Shown: positions 1 through 10,189 of the stretch, piece by piece
Numbering within the stretch: the first letter of the stretch is position 1
How the letters are laid out: every line of letters starts with the position of its first letter
Source of the DNA: Pollenia angustigena
Taxonomy: Eukaryota > Arthropoda > Insecta > Diptera > Polleniidae
Direction: 5' to 3'
Length of the DNA stretch: 64,000 nucleotides
Assembly (NCBI GenBank): GCA_930367215.1
Contig: OV884056.1
Coordinates: 233,235,127-233,299,126, forward strand
The notes under the pieces: model-generated
Told to the model about the DNA's origin: nothing
What the model saw: the letters and a program-made list of their open reading frames with translations, nothing else
The model's database searches: none
Made by a program: the position numbers and the translations under genes

Positions 1-783
1 CCAGCGGCGGGCAGTCACACAGTACATACTCCGTCGTCTCGTCCCCGTCTAGACACAGTCTGCATTCCTGATCCTCAGCCAGGCCCATCCGATAAAGGTG
101 GTATTTGATCGTGTGGTAACCAGTCAGATAGGCCACCAGCAGTCGCAGATCCCGTCTGCCGAGACCATTCGTCCTCATTACATTCCCAGTAGAGATGAAT
201 TCCCTTGCCTGACGCATTCCCGGAAGCGATACCCAGTATCCCCTATGTTCCCCCAGAGCCCAGTCCTGCATGGGGGACTGGACCACTGCCCAACTTAATC
301 CACAGAAGAGTTCGGGGCCCATCATCCGGGTGTTAGAACCAGCCCTGGCTCATCAGCCATTTTATTACCCGGGACACCTGAGTGCCACGGCACCCAGCAG
401 AGCATCACTCTGTTCCTTGTCCCTAGCTCCTGTAGCCTTCCACGGCACTCCGCCACCAGCTTCGAGGACATTCTCCAAGAAGAGAGTCCTTTAATGGCCG
501 CTTGGCTATCAGTGAAAATCCCAATACTGCCGCCAACCATTCCCCTATCAAGAATGTTGCTGCAACACACATCCATGGCGCAAATCTCGGCCTGAAAGAC
601 ACTCGGTGATTCGCCCATTGCCATCGAGAGTCGTGTATTAGGTCCAAAAACCCCTGCACCCACTACGTGGTCCGATTTTGACCCGTGTAATTCATGGTTT
701 CCACGACATGGATTTCCAACACTCCAGGCCCTCCCGTCCGGAATGATTGCCCTGAACATTCTGTTGAAGGCCAGTTCCGTGGT
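1..783 (-). pseudogene. RNase H and C-terminal zinc-finger end of a non-LTR retrotransposon
   Basis: Seen: a minus-strand frame from 786 to 322 carries an RNase H-like fold (GSKSDHVVGAGVFG, then ESPSVFQAEICA, TDSQAAIKGL and WVPWHSGVPGNKMADE). After one frameshift near 330 the reading continues with WALGEHRGYW, RRDLRLLVAYLTGYHTIKYH and a CRLC...CDCPP zinc-finger-like end running off the window edge. Known: RNase H followed by a C-terminal Cys motif is typical of the I/R1/LOA group of LINEs; jockey elements lack RNase H. The first catalytic Asp of RNase H seems to be changed (HGSK where TDGSK is usual). The upstream RT is absent, so the copy is 5'-truncated, and it abuts the TrkH fragment at about 783 with the reading frame continuing across the junction. 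The clade is not settled. Confidence 0.8.
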
Positions 784-1548
784 CATTATGACACCACCAC
801 TTGAAGAACCACTACATCCACCAACAAAGGTTAGAAAAAAAGCTAAGACTGAAATGAAGCTCTAATCTATATGATTACAGATTGCATAACCAGTTGACGT
901 AATTAAGGAGGTAATGGTAAATGTGCTGCATCTAAACGATAATGATACTCCTAAATCAACATTTTTATACAACCAAAAACAAGCAAATAAAGATGAAACA
1001 ATAGCTATCTTAACAAAGTAAGAGACCTGTTCATCATAGCAAATGTCTAACCGTCTTATGATTTTTAAATGGCTAAGAAAAGGCAGAGAACCCAAAATCA
1101 TAAAAACGATCGTTATGACTTCTAACATAGGGTCATTATAGCGCCCTATAGAATCATTATAGTTAGCAAATCCACCAGTTGATACAGCGGACATTCCGTG
1201 ACATATTGAGTCAAATAGTGGCATACCAGCCAGATAATAGGAAAATATACATAACAAAATTAGGCCATAATATATTGCTGTAATATGAATTACTACGCTT
1301 CGCGTGTTCGGCAACTTCCTTTTTGTAGCATCTGAATATTCAGAATAAAGTAAATTATTTAGGCTGAGAATCTTAAACATAGGAAAAACTGCAATTCCTA
1401 AAGTGATTACACCAAAACCCCCTATGCCATGTAGCATTGCTCTCCATAGCAGTATTCCTGGAGATTGTTTTTCAATATCATTAAATATAGTTGCCCCTGT
1501 GGTTGTGATGCCAGATATCGTTTCAAATAATGCATCAAAATGAATGCA
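784..1548 (-). pseudogene. trkH: TrkH potassium transporter fragment of bacterial, Rickettsiales/Wolbachia-like origin
   Basis: Seen: one minus-strand frame of about 255 codons, open except for a TAG at 864-862. Four loop motifs appear in TrkH order: TTTGATIFNDIE, then SAVSTGGFANYN, TSLITSTGYA, and after the stop FVGGCSGSSSGG, separated by hydrophobic membrane segments (for example IYYGLILLCIFSYYLAG and ITIVFMILGSLPFL). Known: TrkH is a bacterial inner-membrane K+ uptake channel of about 480 residues with four pseudo-repeated pore loops; animals have no orthologue. This piece is roughly its central to C-terminal half. The stop probably replaces Trp. No promoter or start is seen. The far end is cut by the LINE at 783. 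Inference: lateral transfer from an intracellular symbiont, now dead. The exact donor is not proven. Confidence 0.85.
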
Positions 1549-1894
1549 TTTTTATGTAGACATTATTTTTTTTCCTACATACATCTGAAAAATAAGAAGT
1601 TATAGAAGTAATTATAGTAGTTATAAAGAAGAACGCTACTAAATAATTAGTGAAAGAAGCTATTCATTTTAAAAAAGGAGGCGAAGTTTTTACTGGGTAG
1701 TAATGCCCGTAATTTTTACTAAAAGTATCTAGCTGTGTATAGATATCTATGATGCAAGGAATTTTTCATAATTTTAACACATATGATTTGCTTAGTGGTT
1801 AAAGTGTATTATATGTTCCACCATCGATAAAAATACAAATGTTGTCATATTTAAAAGAAAACTTATATGGGCATTTCCTCAGAATGGTTTACCA
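1549..1894. other. Flank of the TrkH fragment, possible decayed continuation
   Basis: On the minus strand about 1560-1760 reads as a fairly open hydrophobic frame (…ASFTNYLVAFFF, ITTIITSITSYFSDVC) with one or two stops and a frameshift relative to TrkH. It could be the N-terminal hairpin of TrkH after a deletion of about 30 residues, or chance in AT-rich DNA. Nothing else is recognisable. Confidence 0.2.
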
Positions 1895-2622
1895 GTGCCC
1901 ATGTTCTGTAACTCTCGCGTCGAGAAAGTTTTCGATTGAAATGTGTGAAATGAAACAAAAATGCCATAAATTGAAACAAACAGCTGTTTTTCTCACTTAA
2001 CTGTGTCTGTAACTTTTTTAGCGAGTACAAGCTGTCACGTAAGGAAATAACTCGCTAATTAACAGAAAAAGTGTGTCTGTAACATTTTGGTGAGAAAAGT
2101 TCCCGCTTTGAACTGTCAAATAAACTCACGAATAAAAATGGGGCGAGAAAAAATTTTAACACTAAAAAACAATTAAAAATGCAAAATGCAAAGAATAATA
2201 ATAATAATATTTTATTCTTGGCACATTTTTCATTGTTTTATTATTTTGCTTTTAACATTTTTATAAAATATACGAATGCCTTCAAAGCTCGTTTGCAAAC
2301 AACAAACATTAAAGTCGCTCTTTATACAATTTGGCGTAGCCGACGGTTGTGTTTTCGCCGCCGTCGTTGAAAAACTTTCAATTTAAGTAAATTTTGGTCG
2401 CCGTCAACGATATGTGTTACTGGCGTTCTGAACGTCTTCAATGTCACATCGGCTTCGAGTGCAATATTATGACATTTATAACGTAACGACGTAATCTCTT
2501 TTGATAGTTTTCGACATGAGTTACAGACACACATTTTTCTCACTTTTCGAGAAACGATGGAATATTTTGTTTCACTCTTTTCGATGCAAGAAGTTCTCAC
2601 TAAAGTTACAGAACATGGGCAC
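1895..2622. mobile_element. 728-bp TIR element (MITE-like)
   Basis: The ends are a perfect 19-bp inverted repeat, GTGCCCATGTTCTGTAACT at 1895 and its complement ending at 2622. Looser pairing continues inward (GAGAAA…TGAAACAAAA against its complement near 2540-2600). There is no transposase frame inside. Target duplication is not clear. A shorter GGGCATTTCC motif lies just outside at 1869. Confidence 0.65.
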
Positions 2623-3839
2623 AGGATGAAAAAGTAAAATGTTGATTACACTACGTGACAAAATTTTAACAAAGTCGTGACCAAATGAATCTGACAGCTA
2701 ATTTATGTAAAATTTATGTAAAAACAGTTTTTGAGATATTCCAAAATAACCGTTATTTGTGTTTTTAAAAAAGATGATCTGAATTAAATGCAAATATCTT
2801 CAACAATTTTAAACGGATTATGTGATTCTTTCTTTCTAGTGAAAGGTTATAAAATTTCTAAAATAACCATGGATTGCCTGTGAAGATTAGTCAAGAAATG
2901 ATAGAGTTACAGGGGACAAAATTTTAAGCTTCATTGAACATTTTATGATTTTGTTCAATTTTGCTCTTTTCAAGTTATTTTTTTTAAACCAATGATTTAA
3001 ATATCCTAATGTTTTATTGCAGGCGACATTAGATTATTTTAATATGATATTGCATAATCAACTACAAAAAATTGCTCCCGTATTTTTATATAATAATCTT
3101 GCAAAGATTCGTTTACACATTTATTTGCTTGTTTTATCCCGCAATCAACACTAACACTTGAATGACATGACATTTTAGGAGATGATGCAAGTGCTGCTAA
3201 TAAATTCATTTATTAAAAAAAACGAACATTTAAAATGGTGTCCCTTAAGGTATTTTTGCGGAAAGGGCTCGATACTATTTAATCCTTTATTTTGTTTTAG
3301 TTTTATTATAAGTTTTCTTTAATAAATCATTAAAAATACCAATTCCACTTTGAAAAGTTGAAATGGTTTCATTAAAAATTTTTTATTTTTCGTATTCTAT
3401 AGAATCTACTTGCGAAATTGAAACCACTGTCGATCGGAATTGCGTTCTATGACATGGCTGATAATTTCCTTGTCATATCCTGATGACTATTTAAAAGGAT
3501 TTCAAATTTATGTGTTTGCTATATATGTACATTAGGGAAATAACTTTTTTGAGTGCAAAAAACAACTCGAGTTCCATGTGGGGAATGTTGTTTGATAATA
3601 TAAAAACAGTTTTTTAAGATGATACGGTGAAAAGGTTTCCGCACCGAAAGCGATTTCTATAATGTGCTTTAAACTTTTATTTAGATATTTTAATAATTAT
3701 GATTTTTTTAATTATTGTACACACATTCGAGGGCCTATATTCACTATCTTCTATCTGCAATATATACCAAAAGAGTTTTTGATGGGAAAGTCATCGATGA
3801 CGGTATATCCATGTACGATATTAGTTCAGAAGCGCACTA
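2623..3839. other. AT-rich stretch without recognised gene
   Basis: Only short chance frames and homopolymer runs are seen. No TE motif, RNA gene or long repeat could be supported here. Confidence 0.5.
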
Positions 3840-4100
3840 TATATCTGTGGCTTGGTGCTAAAAGAGCCAGTGTCAATACTTTGCTGTTTTGAGTTTATCG
3901 TTTCATTATGTGTATTATTTTACTCTCTTTTATTTTTCAGCCAATGTCTAAGTTAACCCAGAACAGTTTAATGAGGTTTTTTAGACATTGGCTGATACAG
4001 AAAAATAAAAGAGAGTAAAATAATACACATAATGAAACGATAAACTCAAAACAGCAAAGTATTGACACTGGCCCTTTTTAGCACCAAGCCACATATATAT
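3840..4100. repeat. Long near-perfect hairpin (about 105-bp arms)
   Basis: The left arm at about 3841-3951 (TGTGGCTTGGTGCTAAAA … CAGCCAATGTCTAA) is repeated in reverse complement at about 3982-4098 with only a few differences, notably about 5 extra bases near 3994. The spacer is about 30 bp. A transcript across it would fold into a long double-stranded stem. No coding content. Confidence 0.85.
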
Positions 4101-4419
4101 TCGGTGACAGTATTTGTCATTTTAGTTTTTTCCATATCAACAAACAAATTTATTTTCAAATTTACAATCTCTTATCTTTACACTAAATCAAGAATTAAAA
4201 TAAAGAAAGTATAAATGAAAAATTTTTGAGCATACATATCTTTTGAACGCGATGGAACTTGTCATCTGCAAATCAAGAGGCTTAATGAAATTAACAAGAG
4301 TACATTATGGATCCCAAACATTAATAACAAAAAACTTAAATAATAAACCTATTTCGTTGCGGTAAGTTTAAATATTTTTAATTAGAGGACGCTAAAAACT
4401 TTTTTTTATTTACAAAAAC

Positions 4420-4620
4420 AGGTGAAAATGTTTCTTTCACTCCAGCCCGTGAATATAATCTATATATAAATCGGCAAAGGCAAAACAGTAAAGAACACTT
4501 TCCTCCTCTGTATGCTAACCTATTTGAGCAAAATATACACCATTTAAAAATAATTTACTCACAGCACTGTACAATATATATTGTAATAAAAACTGTTCAA
4601 TAATTCATAGTTATAAGCGT
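4420..4620 (-). repeat. Interspersed repeat rep-C, copy 1
   Basis: The segment with AAATCGGCAAAGGCAAAACA and AAAATATACACCATTT recurs in reverse complement at about 44540-44745, and in part near 9500-9560. It is not coding in any supported way. Confidence 0.6.
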
Positions 4621-5018
4621 TTCAATTTGCTACTAACATATATCGAAGGTTATTTTTCAAATAGTGCTAAATAGCTAACTGATTTTTTCGATAACTCTAG
4701 GAGTAAAAACTAAACTTTATTTTACAATGTTCTTAAAAATGTACGTCTAAATCATACATATATTATTTTTTGTTAATTCCAGATATTCGCGCTTATATGT
4801 CTGATAGCACTATTTACAAATTAAAATTTTATCGACTTGAGCATCGAAATAAGCAGATAGCACTATTTGAACAAAAATAAAATGAGCTGTAATGAATACT
4901 TTTTGAGACTTTAATTAAGTTACACGATTTTTTATTAAAATAATTAGTAAAATTTAAAGAAACGCATAATCATGTTAACTCGAAAATTTTACACTAATGT
5001 TTACTGAAAAGCAATAAA

Positions 5019-5190
5019 TAATTTTACTTCATCCACATATTTTAAATTATCATAAAAATAATGATATTGTTGCGAAATAGCAGACTTCAATGCCTTGGAA
5101 ATGCATCCATCCGTTTGATTAGTTGAAAAGAAGGTGATCGCTGCACAGTGTGGGAAATTTAGAAAAAATGGAAATAATTCTATATTTTAT
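5019..5190 (-). pseudogene. Coding relic of unknown TE protein (rep-D), copy 1
   Basis: The minus strand from 5105 reads CISKALKSAISQQYHYFYDN followed by LKYVDEVK. A diverged copy at 34960-35050 (minus) reads ICKALEPFSSQEYDYFYDIL. Conservation of the amino-acid pattern KAL…SQ.Y.YFYD.L while bases differ suggests both descend from a real protein. Just upstream, in another frame, KFPTLCSDH resembles the C-x2-H end of a THAP zinc finger, but the rest of such a domain is not visible. Function not recognised. Confidence 0.4.
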
Positions 5191-5559
5191 AAACAGTTGG
5201 TCCGATTGGAATGCAGTTTGAGGTGAAAATTAAAAAGTTGTAGTCGAGTTTAGGTCTTGGATTTGAGGTCTATAGACTTAGCAGGAGAGGTGCTATAGGT
5301 TCCCAAATTAGGACATCTCAGGTATAACAAAAACTAAAAACGATCCTTAATTCTTAATTTTAGCTGGATGCTAAACATTTTTTTTTAGAGAAATGCGCTT
5401 GCCGAGTACTCCATAATTGGTCCAGTATTTTGGAAATATAAGACTCAAATTTATCATAATTTGTTTGAAATATGTTTCTGTGAATTATCAACAAGATTTT
5501 GTTTGTCGTGCCTTATTCATAATTTTTATTTTTGATAAAAGCACTGAAATTTATTGCTG

Positions 5560-5700
5560 ATGGGTTAAGCTATTAACATACGCATTTCACTGGTTGCATG
5601 GGCCAGATCATCAGGAAACTTCATCCAAAGATTTTAGAAAATTTAAAGATATTATACAAATAAATTCGCTAAACAGTTTTATTTGTATAATATCATGTAC
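5560..5700 (+). repeat. Interspersed repeat rep-F, copy 1
   Basis: Core CGCATTTCACTGGTTGC followed by GGCCAGATCATCAGGAAACT and an AAAGATATTA…AAATAAA tail. Further copies lie at 10905-11065 and 16780-16930, and inverted at 17225-17275 plus 17612-17710. No coding content. Confidence 0.75.
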
Positions 5701-7417
5701 AAGTTAATTTTGGCCATGACTTTGTCTGAGGTGGTCCATTCGGACGGTCCAATTTTGGGCGAATGGTTCGAATTTGTATGACCCGCTATGTGTATAATAA
5801 TTGTGCAATATGAATACTAAAGAGGCTCATACACTTGCAATAAAATTGTTAAATTTTATGTATTGTACAAATTTATCGCCAATGTGGTTGAGATATTCGA
5901 TGGTAGCACAATATATTGGCAACAATCAAAAGACTTTTGATTTTTATTGCACATTGTACAATGCTGTTTATGTTATTCCTATAGTTTATGTTTACCTTTT
6001 TATTGAATGAATGAAACCATTGTGCGACTTATTGCATAATATAGGACAAAATTGAAATACTATGGCGAAAATCATATACAATAATATTGCAAGTGTATGG
6101 GCCGCTTAAGACCCGTGCTTGGAAGCCAATATATTTCTAAAGGTGTTATGATACTTGCTATTTTTTGTATTGGATTTTTTTAGGATTGATTGAATGAAAC
6201 AACAAATGCGAGAAAGAACAAGAAATGCAATTTGATGAAATGTAAACAAAACAAACAATACTGCCCACGTTTATTCCCCACAAAAAAACCGCCATAAAAG
6301 ATAAAAATCGAAAAAAAAGAGTTAAAAACCGTTTCTTTCGATCAAAAACTAAAAAAAATTGGCAACAGTGCTAACAATTAATCTGGAAATGTCAATTTTA
6401 AGTTAAAAAATTTTATATTTTTTTGACAGTCTTAGATTATTTATCGATGACACATGTATATTTGTTTGACATTTCAAGATTTTTTATGATATAATCATAC
6501 TCTTTACACTTAGTCAGTTTTCCTATGCAAATATATTTGCACTGTTCTCCAATATAGAAAAAATACAAAAACTAGCAAGTATCATAACAGCTTAAGAAAC
6601 GCTAATCTTTGGGAATTGTGGGATTCGTTTTGTAAGTTTAATAAAATTATGAGCTGGTTTGTATTAAGCATTAAAACATGTATTTACTTGTAAAATTTCA
6701 TTAAATAATATTAGCTAACAAAGATTTTATTAGATAAATTAAAATTTATATTGTTTACAAAAACTCATAAAACAATTTTTTGCTGTTTTTTTTCAAAATT
6801 TCTACAACGAATTTAAAAATTATATTAGTTTATGAAATCTAGACACAATTCCCAACCCTTTGATGTATCATATGTCTACTTTGTAATAACACTTTTTATC
6901 ATTTTATTATATGATATATTATATATGTAGATATCACTTTTTTACCAAAAACAAAAAGACGTTTGTGTTAGATAGCACAAAACAACATTTATGAAAAACA
7001 ACGTTTAGGGAATTTTTTTTTTTTTCAAATTTAAATGACAGATGACCCTTCCGTCAGTGAACACGTTTCTAAAAAAAAAATTTTTGAAAAATTTCAAATA
7101 GCACTATTTGAAAAATAACCCTCGATATACAGAACACGTAAATACAAAAATTTGTTTTTTTTATTTTCAATTACACTAGTATACAAGGAAAAGTATCCGA
7201 AATAATTTTAACTAATTTCTGCTTCTCTGTCCATACAAAATACGAATTGAAAAGTAAAATTCATTTATTAGTTTTAGTTTTTACGATCCCTAATATCTTT
7301 CGAATTTGGCGAAAGTACCCACATTTCACTCCATAGTGTTAATATTTACTTAGTTAGTTGGTATCAAATATCCAAAATATTTTAAAAGTAAAAAGTATAA
7401 TATTGTTTTATAGCAAA

Positions 7418-8790
7418 ATGACTCGAAAATGTGTTAATAATTCCGACAATTTTTATTATATTTGCGGTGAGGTGATATTTAGTAAAAAAAAGGTGTTGGA
7501 TATCGCCTATAATTAAAAAGCCTGTTTTTACTACTTTAACGAAAACGTTCAACACCAAGATATATGCTGGGTTTTTTTTTTTTTTTGCTGCAATCCATGT
7601 GCTACAGGTTTGAGAAATTGGCTGAATGGCAAAAAAAACATCAATATATGACGACTCATATATTTGGAAAAAGGAAAGGTGATTCTAAAAAAAATAAGAG
7701 TGTCATAACATATCCAAAAATACCATCGGCTACTCGTTCTCTACGATCCCGAAACGTCCAAAGAATAAAGCAGAACTTTTAGGTTCGACAACAATGGAAC
7801 CTTTTAGAAAGTGGTGTGGTTATAACATGTTTCGGTACCAGACAAAAACTGTTGATGCAATATTTTGAAATGGCTGAAAGTTTAGTTTTTTGTAAAGATG
7901 TCCGGGGTGTGATAGAATCTCTTAACATTACATATAAACGGGACGAATGGAGACTTTTTATAGATGGCTCAAAATTAAGTTTAAAAGCTATATTGTTACA
8001 TAACCATAATATTTTACCATCGATTCCTATTGGTTATGCAGTCGATAGAAATAATCTTGTGATAATATGTAAACCCTCTTGCTGGAGATAAAATATGATG
8101 AACACCAATGGCAAATTTGCGAAGATTTAAAAGTCATAGCTATTCTACTTGGACTACACATAGGCTACACGAAATTTTGTTGCTTTCTTTTCGAATGGGA
8201 TAGTCATGACAGGAAGTAGCATTATACAAAAAAGGTGTGGCCTCATCATCTGTCATTTCAACCTGGTAAAAAAATTTTCAAAATAACCGTTTAGTTGACC
8301 AACAAAAAGTGTTACTTCCACCACTGCACATATAACTAGGGCATATGGAAAATTTCCTTAAAGCAATGAACAAACATGGAACTGCTTTTCAATACCTTCG
8401 CCAGAAATTTCCAAGATTAAGTGAGGCTAAGTTTAAATAGGGTATATTCGTTGTTCCCTAAACTTATTGAAAATATATTTTCATCTTACCAAGAACTGGG
8501 TTGAACATGTCCCTTAAAATCCACATTTTACAACATCATTTGGTATTTTTTCCAGATAACTGTGGATCGCCTTTAGCGATGAACACGGGGAGCGCTTCCA
8601 CCAGGACATCGCAAACATGGAAAAACAGTATCAGGGCAAGTTGAACGTTTCAGTGTTAACGAATTACCGTCGGATTACTTATCGAGACGCTCCAGAAGCA
8701 CACTACAATAGGGCAGCAAAGAAACCAAGTCGCAATTCTACCAACGAATGGATGAACGGTGTAATTTCTGTTATTTTTTCAAAAAACTTG
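7418..8790 (+). pseudogene. Decayed copy of an uncharacterised multicopy arthropod protein family
   Basis: Seen: starting at the ATG at 7418, MTRKCVNNSDNFYYICGEV begins a Cys-rich N-terminus (YICGE, later CCNPCATGLRNWLN). It continues through YPKIPSATRSLRSRN, then WRLFIDGSKLSLKAILLHN, LKVIAILLGLHIGYTKFCC, LLPPLHI, MENFLKAMNKHGTAFQYL, FPRLSEAKFK, NMSLKIHI, DEHGERFHQDIANMEKQYQG and YRDAPEAHYNRAAKK. The segments follow in order but across several frameshifts and stops. Known, from memory: a large repeated family in arthropods and other invertebrates has this same order (CYICGE…, PLHIKLG, SLK.HFLHSHLDFFP, DE.GERFHQD). It is generally unnamed and behaves like a TE or a TE-derived gene. Function unknown. 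The copy is clearly dead, and no terminal repeats were identified around it. Confidence 0.6.
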
Positions 8791-8794
8791 AAAA

Positions 8795-9285
8795 TTAATC
8801 CAAATTTTTAATATTTTTAATTAGGCTTAAGTTCATGAAATTTAATTTTCATTAAATTATTTTTATGAAGAAAGGAATTTTACAACATGAAAATTTATTA
8901 AAATTGTTATTGATAATCTTTCATTCTTGACGTGGCTCGGGCTCGAACCCTGGCCGACAGGTTACCATGACATGTTTCGATCGCAACCACTCGATCTCCT
9001 CAGATGGATTTGCCGTCTTACACTCGCAGCCATCGACGACTGCTGACGTCAATAGTCAAACATCAATCCTTAAACCAAATTGTATTTAAACATTTGGTAG
9101 ATCCACGCCACGTCAAGAATGAAAGATTATCAATAACAATTTTAATAAATTTTCATGTTGTAAAATTCTTTTCTTCATAAAAATAATTTAATGAAAATTA
9201 AATTTCATGAACTTAAGCCTAATTAAAAATATTAAAAATTTGGATTAAAAACCATAAATAGTTCAACAAAATAACCACAATACTA
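8795..9285. mobile_element. Two SINE copies head-to-head, forming a palindrome
   Basis: Arms of about 130 bp (8810-8937 and 9108-9243) are near-perfect inverted copies (TTGACGTGGC / GCCACGTCAAG, AGGCTTAAGTTCATGAAATT). The centre holds a tRNA-like segment on the minus strand. The same family occurs singly at 46742-47111 (+), 52276-52587 (-) and 52793-53149 (-). Inference: one minus copy is joined at about 9106 to the 3' half of a plus copy whose end (AACAAAATAACCACAATACT) is at 9285. Confidence 0.75.
8936..9010 (-). other. tRNA-like promoter head of SINE (A and B boxes)
   Basis: On the minus strand, GAGATCGAGTGGTTGCGATC resembles a tRNA D-arm/A box and, about 35 nt on, CCAGGGTTCGAGCCCGAG matches a T-arm/B box (GGTTCGANNCC). 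This is the internal RNA polymerase III promoter expected of a tRNA-derived SINE. It is not counted as a functional tRNA because the anticodon arm and acceptor stem do not fold cleanly. Confidence 0.6.
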
Positions 9286-9761
9286 AACTTGAAAATTTTT
9301 TTCTTAGAAATGGTAACTAATTTTAAAATATAATTGTTATTTTTGTATGCAGTATGTGAACATAAATAAAAAAAAAAACTACTTACCCTAAAAAATACTT
9401 TTTGAAAATCAAAATTTATATACTAGTGTTATCAAATAATAAAAAAAAATAGGGTGGTTGATTGTTCCACATTTTTCAGAAACCGGCATTTCGAATATAT
9501 AAATCTTATTTATAAATCTGCACAGGCAAAATAATTAAGAACGCTTTCTTTCTTTGTTTGTCAACCGAACCTCTATGGGGACAAAAAGTATCAAAAGTGG
9601 AAATACGGGAAATTAAATTTCTTTCTTTTACTTTACCGTGCTTCATGTGATACTTTTTAAATTTAAATTAAAGGTGCATTTACGGAGTGAATGAGAACCT
9701 ATACAATTAAAAATGTTGGTACTTTTTGTTTTTCATCTAGTACTTTTAGAATTTTTGTTAA

Positions 9762-9860
9762 TATTCGAGCTACAAAGATAAAAACAAACATGCATAGTCC
9801 TAAGAGAATATTATTCGAGCTACAAAGATAAAAACAAACATGCATAGTCCTAAGAGAATA
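9762..9860. repeat. Tandem duplication, two units of about 49 bp
   Basis: TATTCGAGCTACAAAGATAA with the following sequence to CCTAAGAGAATA occurs twice back to back, nearly identical. The reverse complement of the unit (ATGCATGTTTGTTTTTAT) resembles part of rep-B, so it may be an expansion of that repeat. Confidence 0.9.
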
Positions 9861-9915
9861 AGAATGTATAAGAGGGAGCTTTTTTTGATTATTTTTCGTT
9901 AATATTAGATATACG

Positions 9916-10139
9916 GGCCTGTTCTGAAAATCACGTGATTTCAAATCACGTGCTTTTGAAATTACACTTGTGATTTGGTGGTGTTTTGAAAGTCATACCG
10001 TTGTTGTGTTTCTCGGTGTGCTTTCTGCAATTGAATGTCACACACAAACGGGACGCTAACATATCACATGTGTGATTTTAGTAGGCACATGTGATTTGAA
10101 ATCACGTGATTTGAGTTAAAGTGATTTTCAAAACAGGCC
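9916..10139. mobile_element. Palindromic MITE with GGCCTGTTCTG ends, copy 1
   Basis: GGCCTGTTCTGAAAATCAC at the left and its near-complement GTGATTTTCAAAACAGGCC at the right. Many internal CACGTG/CACATGTG palindromes. A second copy with the same ends and core lies at 39415-39622. No coding frame; a target duplication could not be fixed. Confidence 0.85.
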
Positions 10140-10189
10140 TGATAGATACATAAAATTAAGCATGCAATGTCCTGTGTGGATGACAATCT

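Larger units (their letters stand above)
4639..7129. mobile_element. Candidate 2.5-kb TIR DNA transposon relic
   Basis: The left end near 4639 (TATATCGAAGGTTATTTTTC, followed by AAATAGTGCT) matches the complement of 7101-7129 with one difference over about 28 bp. Inside lie a minus-strand coding relic (5019-5150), a copy of rep-F at 5560, and AT-rich DNA. The inner motif CAAATAGTGCTA also occurs at 4805, 4855 and in a related region at 32815. No transposase motif certain enough to name a superfamily was found, and the target duplication is unclear. Confidence 0.45.

Noticed and set aside
784..1548. TrkH fragment as simple bacterial contamination
   Set aside because: It carries a nonsense codon, is fused in frame to a fly-type LINE, and is surrounded by fly repeats on one contiguous sequence. 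Contamination would need two chimeric joints. It is still worth testing with reads.
3721..3888. A frame with SRAYIHYLLS that recalls bacterial tRNA-guanine transglycosylase
   Set aside because: The resemblance is about ten residues, the continuation does not fit the family, and it overlaps the long hairpin. Chance in AT-rich DNA is likelier.
8936..9010. Functional tRNA gene
   Set aside because: Only the D and T arms resemble a tRNA. It recurs in dispersed copies with SINE flanks and lacks a clean anticodon arm and acceptor stem.
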